Positions 30,845 to 37,849 of a stretch of DNA of 39,614 nt are shown piece after piece. The position numbers and the translations under genes were made by a program. A model generated the notes under the pieces. The model saw only the letters and a program-made list of their open reading frames with translations. It had not been told where the DNA came from and made no database searches. The stretch's first letter is position 1; each line of letters begins with the position of its first letter. Source of the DNA: Branchiostoma floridae (taxonomy: Eukaryota > Chordata > Leptocardii > Amphioxiformes > Branchiostomatidae); NCBI RefSeq assembly GCF_000003815.2, contig NC_049993.1, forward strand, positions 20,668,641-20,708,254, read 5' to 3'.

Positions 30845-32446
30845 ATGGCGGCTGCACCGTCTAGTTTGGGGGAACAAATCCACGAAGAACTGACCTGCAG
30901 CATCTGCTTGGCGCTGTTCACCAGGCCCAAGGTGCTGCCCTGTCAGCACACCTTCTGTCAGTCACCATGTCTGGAGAACCATGCAGGGAGGGGAGGGGCC
31001 TTCCAGTGCCCATACTGTCGTCAGCAAGTTCGGCTGCCACGTCAAGGGGTTGCAGGTTTGCCAGACAATCTCATGGCGGCAAATATGTGTGAGAGGCTGC
31101 GAAACCAAGCCGCACTGACACGGGAAAGAAGAAGACAACCCCAGTCTGGAAACCGTACTACTACCAGGTGCAGCTTTCACCCCTCTAGGGTACTCAAACT
31201 CTACTGTAATCAGTGTTACGTGCCAATTTGTACTGAGTGTTTGGATCAAGTGCACAGTGATCATAGCACAGTAAGCCTGAAAAAGGCCTCAAGGGAACTC
31301 GAAACAGCAGCACCAAATCGTCTTCAATTCCACCCTAACCCTAACCCTAACCCTAACCCTAACCCTAACCCTATCTTTCAGCCCACATACACCCTAGCTG
31401 TTGTTACTGCTGCAGGGATTCTCTTACTTGCGGTCTTTTTGTATAACCCATTGCATGGGCTTCATGATAATAATGCCAGCAAGAAAACCCCTGAAACAAT
31501 AGCCACGGCTGCCCTGGAGCCAGAATTGGAAGACTTCATGGTCCATTCTTTGCCCCAAACAGTAACATTTGGTAGAAGGGGATCAGGAACAGGACAATTT
31601 AATCATCCAAGTGGTGTTGCAGTGTCAGATGAAGGGGAGATCTTTGTAGCAGACAGTGGAAACCAGAGAATCCAAGTCTTCACCCTGCAGGGAACATTTG
31701 TGAGACAGTTCCTAACAGTTGTGCCAGGTGAACTGAAGATGTTTTATCCACAAGATGTGGCCATGGACGGGGAGGGGAACCTGTGGGTGGTAGGAAACAC
31801 AAAGGCTTCTAAGTTTGCTGTGCAGTACAGCAAACAGGGCAGGGTGCTGAGGAAGTTTGATCTACAAAAGACAGAGGGGCCATGGTATGGAGGAGTTGCC
31901 GTGGACACCAGGAGGAACCACATCCTCATCACACAGACCAAAGGAGGCAAGGATGATAAACATGTTGAAGTGCAGGTGTTCAGGCCAGATGGGACACTTG
32001 TGAAAACTGTGGGTAGAGGCTGGATGGGTTGGTTTTTGTCTCTATTCTGGGAGCAAAAAAGCATGATGAAGGAACCACAGTACATTGCTGTGGATGGGGA
32101 AGGGAACATTCTTGTGTCAGACTATGACAATGACTGTGTCTTTGTGTATGATGAGAATGGAAAATTTCTGTTTGAATTTGGAGGTGAGAGAACTCTTTAC
32201 GCGTATATATACGGTCAGCTGAAGGATCCCCGTGGCATCTGTACAGACAGGGCAGGTAACATTATCGTGGCAGACTGGGGAAACAGTCGTGTGGAGATGT
32301 TTGACAAGACAGGCAGATTTATCAAACACATTGCCACCGACTCTGAATTAACAACAAGACCATGTGGTGTTGCCATAGGACCACAGGGGCAGCTGGTGGT
32401 GACAGATTTGTGGGAAAATGTCATTCACACTCTCGACTCATACTGA
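30845..32446 (+). CDS. TRIM-like RING-B-box-TM-NHL protein, copy 4 (no coiled coil; telomere-like repeat in frame)
   Basis: Intronless; 533 residues from the conserved ATG at 30845 (an upstream in-frame GTG is not used as start). The RING at about 18-58 has an extra residue between two zinc ligands (FCQSPC instead of FCQDC), which may weaken zinc binding. B-box2 at about 109-148 (CSFHP to CTECLDQVHSDH) is present. The coiled coil is gone; in its place six CCCTAA hexamers encode Pro-Asn repeats (about 164-176). A hydrophobic helix follows at about 185-201 (AVVTAAGILLLAVFLY), then an NHL propeller at about 238-530 with insertions (GWMGWFLSLFWEQ, RTLYAYIYG). Ligase activity is doubtful until the RING is tested. 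Confidence 0.87.
   Translation: MAAAPSSLGEQIHEELTCSICLALFTRPKVLPCQHTFCQSPCLENHAGRGGAFQCPYCRQQVRLPRQGVAGLPDNLMAANMCERLRNQAALTRERRRQPQSGNRTTTRCSFHPSRVLKLYCNQCYVPICTECLDQVHSDHSTVSLKKASRELETAAPNRLQFHPNPNPNPNPNPNPIFQPTYTLAVVTAAGILLLAVFLYNPLHGLHDNNASKKTPETIATAALEPELEDFMVHSLPQTVTFGRRGSGTGQFNHPSGVAVSDEGEIFVADSGNQRIQVFTLQGTFVRQFLTVVPGELKMFYPQDVAMDGEGNLWVVGNTKASKFAVQYSKQGRVLRKFDLQKTEGPWYGGVAVDTRRNHILITQTKGGKDDKHVEVQVFRPDGTLVKTVGRGWMGWFLSLFWEQKSMMKEPQYIAVDGEGNILVSDYDNDCVFVYDENGKFLFEFGGERTLYAYIYGQLKDPRGICTDRAGNIIVADWGNSRVEMFDKTGRFIKHIATDSELTTRPCGVAIGPQGQLVVTDLWENVIHTLDSY
31333..31372 (+). repeat. Telomere-like (CCCTAA)n inside the coding sequence of TRIM copy 4
   Basis: Six perfect CCCTAA units (31333-31368) and a partial seventh. 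This is the TTAGGG telomere repeat on the other strand. A hexamer equals two codons, so it stays in frame as Asn-Pro. Confidence 0.95.
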
Positions 32447-33277
32447 ACAGCAACATATATAGGACCCCAGGGGCAGTTCACTTGTACGGTTCACTTCAGA
32501 ACCTCATCTTCATAAGTTAATTACCGCTGAGCTTGCTAAATGCAGATTATTAGCAGCTGTGCATTATTAGTATGATCGCAAACAAAGTGTAGGAAATTGG
32601 GGAAGACGTGAGCATATACAAAACAGTGTTGTTAGATACAGATATCTACAATGTACAAAGGATGGGACAACTCTGTCAAATTTACTTCCTCTGCAGGATT
32701 TGATCTGCATACACATAATTATAAGATGTTCCTTATAGTTATGTCAACAGGAATGTAAAAAAGCATGAAGCTAGAAGGGTGAGGTTACACTGGTCACCTC
32801 TGTGAAAATGAAAGCGTCCTAGACAGAGCTAGAGAAAAGCTATTTGTGGCCGCTGTCTAATGCATTCAAAATATTGGGACGCCTTGGATGGCTTGGGATG
32901 GCTTTTGATTGTCTGACAAAACGTCTGAGATGGCCTGGATGGCATGAAGATGCTTGGAAACGTCTAAATTGTCATCATCCGGACGGACGTCCCTGTCAGT
33001 CAAGACCGCATCTGAAAGGGGCACTTAAATGCATGAAAAGGGTTCCAAGAACTTCCATCCGGTGAGGAGCAGATGCCTCTCGGGACTCCAGAGGTCAGCA
33101 AACCTGACTAACAGGGCTCGATATACTGGGTGTATTTGCACCTTTGTGAACCCAAAACTGGAGCTGTGTACCCTGAGTGATATTTGACTGTGGGTGCACC
33201 AGTGCACCTAGATATGTTTGTAGGCTATAGGGGAAAATTTACATCATGCTTGTCGTACACCAGTTTACAGAATGTAT

Positions 33278-33420
33278 CAACTTCTACTGAACAGCAATGT
33301 GTAAACTAGTTTTTTAATTGTCATTTGGGACAACCATATTCTGCAAAATTATGTTGTACCATGAAAATGAATTAAAGATACTTGGTCAATCCAATTACTT
33401 TGTCTGCAGAAGTTATATTT
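33278..33420 (+). pseudogene. Relic of a TRIM-NHL 3' end
   Basis: ACTTCTACTGAACAGCAA matches the final codons and stop of copies 4-5 (TACTGAACAGCAA). The following sequence (TTGTCATTTGGGACAA, ATTCTGCAAAATTATG, TTGTACCATGAAAATGAATT) matches the 3' UTR of copy 1 at 23740-23800. The rest of the gene body is missing, so a copy was deleted or only its end was duplicated here. Confidence 0.65.
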
Positions 33421-33681
33421 CCACATAAGAAAAATATAAGGTGTTTGCTTACTTCAAACTATTTAAATCGATAAAAAGTACAGAGAAATTTGACTATCGA
33501 TAATGTAGGTTTACTAACAGCAAAAAAATACATCTGAAACTATACGCATTGATAGAAAATGAAATAGGATTAAGAATGAGAATATCTGGATGTATTTTAC
33601 CTCCTGATCTGTATAACTATAATTTTGATCACTGGGTTCGGAAGGTTGGCCTACTACTGAGGGATGTACGACCTTTAAGCC

Positions 33682-33708
33682 ACAGTCAAGGTCACAGGTC
33701 ATCAGGCT
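33682..33708 (+). promoter_or_regulatory. DR1 nuclear-receptor site upstream of TRIM copy 5
   Basis: Perfect AGGTCACAGGTCA (33689-33701) preceded by TCA, as before copies 2 and 6. Confidence 0.5.
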
Positions 33709-33954
33709 TTGTATTATTAGTAGAATCAGGAATGTAGGATGTTGACAAGAGAAAGGTCACTTTTAGATAGGTCTGTAGTTGACATTGTAAGACTTCATTG
33801 TGGGCTTTTTACATCATTTTTTCACCAAAACTACAAAACATACTGGCTTTGGTGAAGAGTCAGCTGTTAGCTGCCCTACTGTCTAGTGTAAACTGATTCT
33901 GACAGTGACAAAAAGAAAACAATTCTCCCTCTAACATCACAAAACCCAATCAAT

Positions 33955-34250
33955 CGTTCGCATGCATCATTTGTTGATGCGTGGCGGCTACAGACAGTTC
34001 TTGCCACGTTGTTCTACATTGGGCCTCTAGGACGCTTCCATGATGGATCAGGATCAGATGTTGTCAGTTTGATCACCTCTTGCTGGGGGTTGCTCTGGCC
34101 GCATGTCCTAAGAAAGTTAGCTGTTGTTTGGCAATTCTGGCACTGATTGGCACCTGTTTTGTTGTAAGACGGATAGATTCGTTGGAGATGAAGTCATGCC
34201 AACGTATGCCTTCTATCCTTCTGAGGCGTCCAGTTTTTGTGCTAGAGACA
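33955..34250 (-). pseudogene. LINE reverse-transcriptase C-terminal fragment
   Basis: The minus strand reads RRIEGIRWHDFISNESIRL, RIAKQQLTFLGHAARATPSK and, downstream, DPSWKRPRG, the order found at the C-terminus of many animal LINE polyproteins (R-IRW, GH--R, RPRG). Stops and frameshifts show it is inactive. Confidence 0.7.
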
Positions 34251-34439
34251 AAACCCAAACATAATAGAAAAGGTGGGATCTTTCCTCTCCTCTTACACTG
34301 TCTTCGGAAAGAAAGCTGAACCCAATAACCCAGAATTCTAGAATTAGCTTTAGACAAGAGTAGTCACTTGCAATATTGTACACTGTATTGCACCTGTTCA
34401 TGTTACCTGCAATTAGCCCACGGGCAAGAATTTGCAATA

Positions 34440-34690
34440 GTATACTGTAAATGTATTTCAGTTTGCAGCCCGGCTTTAATTTCGCGGCAGCGGGAAAATG
34501 GAGTGTTCGTGGTGGTTTTGAATTCGCGGTAGTGCCGTCCTGCCAACTTATTTACAGTACTGTACTGTAATTGCAAACTGTATTATGAATATGTTTTAAG
34601 TGGTTTTAAGTTTAAGGTTCAGCGGCCACTGTGAAAACCGTGAATATATAAAACCACTGCGAAAGTTGCTGCATTTCCAGTATCTAAAGT
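34440..34690. mobile_element. Decayed MITE of the TACTGTAAATG family
   Basis: ATACTGTAAATGTATTTCAG at the left, TTTCGCGGCAGCGGGAAAA and GTTCGTGGTGGTTTTGAATT inside, and CATTTCCAGTAT at the right match the element at 25190-25405, with insertions and substitutions. Confidence 0.6.
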
Positions 34691-34760
34691 TTCTATAAAA
34701 ATTGTAAACAAACTCAGGCACATGTTGGAGCAGATCTAGAGCCAGCTTGGCCAGGTAAAG

Positions 34761-34905
34761 ACATGCACCTGCCAAGTGTAATTATGTGTAAACAAGAAAC
34801 ACACCTGCCATGTGTAATCATGTGTAAACAAGAGACACTCCTGCCATGTGTAATCATGTGTAAACAAGAGACACTCCTGCCATTCATGAGTGAATATTAA
34901 TCAAA
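34761..34905 (+). promoter_or_regulatory. Triplicated forkhead-type element before TRIM copy 5
   Basis: Three copies of a 36-bp unit, each with GTAAACAAG (34788-34796, 34824-34832, 34860-34868) and CACACCTGCC or CACTCCTGCC. Other class B copies have a single GTAAACAAAG-like site. GTAAACA is the core forkhead (FOX) motif; binding is inferred. Confidence 0.6.
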
Positions 34906-34992
34906 ACTGTGGCTTTATGTAGGGCTGACCTTTTTGTGTGAACCGTTTATTTATTCATGAGAAGCCCAATAAAGCCTTGGAGGGGCAGCAAA

Positions 34993-36828
34993 ATGGCTGC
35001 TGCATCGTCAAGACTTGGGGAGTTATTCCACGAAGAACTGACCTGCAGCATCTGCCTGGAGCTGTTCACCAGGCCCAAGGTGCTGCCCTGTCAGCACACC
35101 CTCTGTGAGGACTGTCTACAGGACCTTATGATAGCTAAAAAATACCGGAGATGTCCAAACTGTCGTCGGCAGGTCAGGCTGCCAGGTAAGGGGGTTGCAG
35201 GTTTGCCAGACAATCTCATGGCAGCAAATATGTGTGAGGGACTGCGAAACCAGGCCACACTGTCAGGGGAAACAACGGAACAGCCCCAGTCTGGAAACAG
35301 GTGCAGCTTTCACCCCTCTGAAGAAGTTACACTCTACTGTAAACAGTGCAGTGTGCCAGTTTGTAATGAGTGTTTGGATGTTCACCACAGCGATCATGAA
35401 ACAATAAGCTTGAAAAAAGCCTCCAGGGAAAGGAAGGCACTGGTTGAAGTTCTTATCACTGAGGGGAGGAACATCTCAGAAGCCTACTTTGCTTTTCTCA
35501 AAAGTCTGAGGGAGAAGGAAAAGTCCCTGGATGAACAGAAGCAAGAGGCAGTTAACAGCATCATTCAGGCCTACCACCAATTTCAGAGAGGTGATTTGAA
35601 GAGAGACTATGTTTTATTTGTAGACGGATTAAAATACAAGAGAAAGAAAGAAGCAATACAAGAGGAAAGGGACAGACTGCAGGCAGATGTGGATGAACTG
35701 TCTGCTGCCTGTGATCGAGCAGAACAAGAATTGCAGCATGTATGGACTAATTTTCTTTTTCAGGAAACCATTTTGGCAGAGTTGGTAGAAAAGCACAGAG
35801 GAAAACTCCAGAAAGCAGCACTTGAACAACGTCAGCTTGTAGCTGCTCTCTTCCAGCCCCCAGACACCCAAGTGCTGCCTATGGTAACTGTTGCAGCGAT
35901 TCTTTTGGTTGCAATCGGAGTCTTATTATACAGTCAACTGACATTTCAGCCTCACCCAAAAACAATACCTTTTGGTGGAGAGGGATCAGGAACAGGACAG
36001 CTCCATTTCCCAGTTGGTGTTGCAGTGTCAGATCAGGGGGAGATCTTTGTAGCTGACAGGGGGAACCAGAGGATCCAAGTCTTCACCCTGCAAGGAACAT
36101 TTGTGAGACAGTTCCCAACAGTCACGTTGTGCAATGAGAAGATGACACCAGATGATGTTGCACTGGACGGAGAGGGGAACCTGTGGGTGGTGGGTACACA
36201 TCTAAAGTTCTCTAACTTTGCTGTACAGTACAACAAACAGGGCAGGGTGCTGAGGAAGTTTAACCTACAGAAGACTGGGTTTGCCCGAGGAGTTGCTGTG
36301 GACACCAGGAGGAACCACATCCTCATCACACAAACCACAGGTGTATGGGACAATAGACATGGTGAAGTGTTGGTGTTCAGACCAGATGGGACACTTGTGA
36401 GAACGGTGGGCCGAAAGCAGGGGATGAATCATCCATGGTACATCACTGTGGATGGGGAGGGGAACATTCTTGTGTCAGACTCGCGCAATAACTGTGTCTA
36501 TGTGTACAACGAGGATGGACAGTTTTTATTTCAGTTTGGAGATGAGGTAACACAGGGAAGTGGTGATGGTCAGCTGTTCTATCCCCGTGGCATCTGTACA
36601 GACAGCGCAGGTAACATCATCGTGGCAGACTGGGGAAACAGTCGTGTGGAGATGTTTGACAAGACAGGCAGATTCATCAAACACATCGCTACAGACACTT
36701 CATTACTAATAAAGGTAGTGTTAAACTTAAAGTCAAGGGATCCATGGGGTGTTGCCATCGGACCACAGGGACAGCTTGTGATGACTGTGGTTTCTGAGAA
36801 CGCCACCCACATTATCCCGTCCTACTGA
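34993..36828 (+). CDS. TRIM-NHL E3 ligase with membrane helix, copy 5 (RING, B-box, coiled coil, TM, NHL)
   Basis: Intronless; 611 residues from the ATG aligned with the paralogs (MAAASSRLG); an in-frame ATG at 34957 would add 12 residues. RING at about 18-57 (CSICLELF, CQHTLCEDC, CPNC) with a diverged central loop (LMIAKKYRR), B-box2 at about 104-140, coiled coil at about 145-285 (LREKEKSLDEQKQEA, ADVDELSAACDRAEQEL), hydrophobic helix at about 296-314 (MVTVAAILLVAIGVLLYS), NHL propeller at about 322-611 ending IIPSY. It shows the fullest version of the membrane-anchored layout. Substrate and location are unknown; an ER or plasma-membrane ligase is an inference. Confidence 0.9.
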   Translation: MAAASSRLGELFHEELTCSICLELFTRPKVLPCQHTLCEDCLQDLMIAKKYRRCPNCRRQVRLPGKGVAGLPDNLMAANMCEGLRNQATLSGETTEQPQSGNRCSFHPSEEVTLYCKQCSVPVCNECLDVHHSDHETISLKKASRERKALVEVLITEGRNISEAYFAFLKSLREKEKSLDEQKQEAVNSIIQAYHQFQRGDLKRDYVLFVDGLKYKRKKEAIQEERDRLQADVDELSAACDRAEQELQHVWTNFLFQETILAELVEKHRGKLQKAALEQRQLVAALFQPPDTQVLPMVTVAAILLVAIGVLLYSQLTFQPHPKTIPFGGEGSGTGQLHFPVGVAVSDQGEIFVADRGNQRIQVFTLQGTFVRQFPTVTLCNEKMTPDDVALDGEGNLWVVGTHLKFSNFAVQYNKQGRVLRKFNLQKTGFARGVAVDTRRNHILITQTTGVWDNRHGEVLVFRPDGTLVRTVGRKQGMNHPWYITVDGEGNILVSDSRNNCVYVYNEDGQFLFQFGDEVTQGSGDGQLFYPRGICTDSAGNIIVADWGNSRVEMFDKTGRFIKHIATDTSLLIKVVLNLKSRDPWGVAIGPQGQLVMTVVSENATHIIPSY

Positions 36829-37139
36829 ACAGCAAAACAACACCAATTGCTGATACAACTTGTTGGATTGGAAAAAAACTTGCCCAATGGCACTATAACA
36901 ATCAAGGTTCAGATGACATTATTTGACAAACATATTTTAAAGTGCAGAACTGCAGAAGTCTGCAATGATTAGCAGCTCAATATGATAAAGATCGAAGTAT
37001 GATATGCTATATGCAGTTGATACTGTAACTGTTACAGTAGTTTGGAACTTCTAGTTGCAGAAATGTGATCATGCAGTCAAGGCAAAAATTCAACAGGAGT
37101 AAAATTAATGTAATCGAAATGCAACGAGTATCCAGAGGT
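36829..37139. other. 3' flank of TRIM copy 5
   Basis: 3' UTR and AT-rich sequence up to the gap; nothing recognised. Confidence 0.45.
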
Positions 37140-37239
37140 NNNNNNNNNNNNNNNNNNNNNNNNNNNNNNNNNNNNNNNNNNNNNNNNNNNNNNNNNNNNN
37201 NNNNNNNNNNNNNNNNNNNNNNNNNNNNNNNNNNNNNNN
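37140..37239. other. Assembly gap (100 N)
   Basis: Exactly 100 N, gap of unknown size. A further TRIM copy could be hidden or collapsed here. Confidence 0.99.
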
Positions 37240-37849
37240 AGTAGACGGAAATTTGACCATAATGTGTGTTCACTAACAGCAACAAATACATCTAAGACTA
37301 TCCGCATTGATAGAAAATGACATAGATTAAGAATGAGAATATCTGGATGTATACTAACTCCTGATCTGTATAACTATAATTTGATGCACTGGGTTCAGAA
37401 GGTTAGCCTACTCCTGAGGGATGTACGACCTTGTAGCTGCAGTTCAAGGTCACAGGTCATTGGGCTTTGTATAGTTAGCAGAATCAGTGAAATGTAGGAT
37501 GTTGACAAGAGAAAGGTCACTTTTAGATAGGTTAACACTTAGACGTCAAAGTGCATGTGGTTGACTAATGATTAATAAGACTAATATGATGATAAGTCAC
37601 AAAACATAGCAGTCCTGGTGACAAATCAGGTGTTAGCTGCCCTGATGAGTTGTCTAGTGTAACAAGCCCTGTAGGCACATGTTGGAGCAGTGCCAGATTT
37701 GGCAGGTAAAGACAGGGACCTGCCCTGTGCAAACGTGCGCATGACGTAGAAACAAAGAGCAGGGAGACACACCTGCCATTTATGTAGGTCATGGGAACTG
37801 TGGGGTTACAGGGCTGATTGTGACATCACCAGTTGGGGAAGGCAACAAA
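37240..37849 (+). promoter_or_regulatory. Class B upstream region of TRIM copy 6
   Basis: Closely related to the block before copy 4: AGAATATCTGGATGTATACT, a perfect DR1 (37447-37459), AGAGAAAGGTCACTTTTAG, CCTGTGCAAACGTGCGCATGACGTAGAAACAAAGAGC (about 37724-37760) and GGGGTTACAGGGCTGATTGTGACATCACC just before the start. Confidence 0.6.

Larger units (their letters stand above)
32447..34760. other. Intergenic region between TRIM copies 4 and 5
   Basis: Contains the 3' UTR of copy 4, a relic of another TRIM 3' end (33278-33420), a class B upstream block with a DR1 (33689-33701), a LINE fragment and a decayed MITE. No intact gene was found. Confidence 0.6.

Noticed and set aside
31333-31372. Chromosome end or telomere fusion
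   Set aside because: Only six hexamers, within an intact open reading frame and with normal sequence on both sides; it is an interstitial tract.
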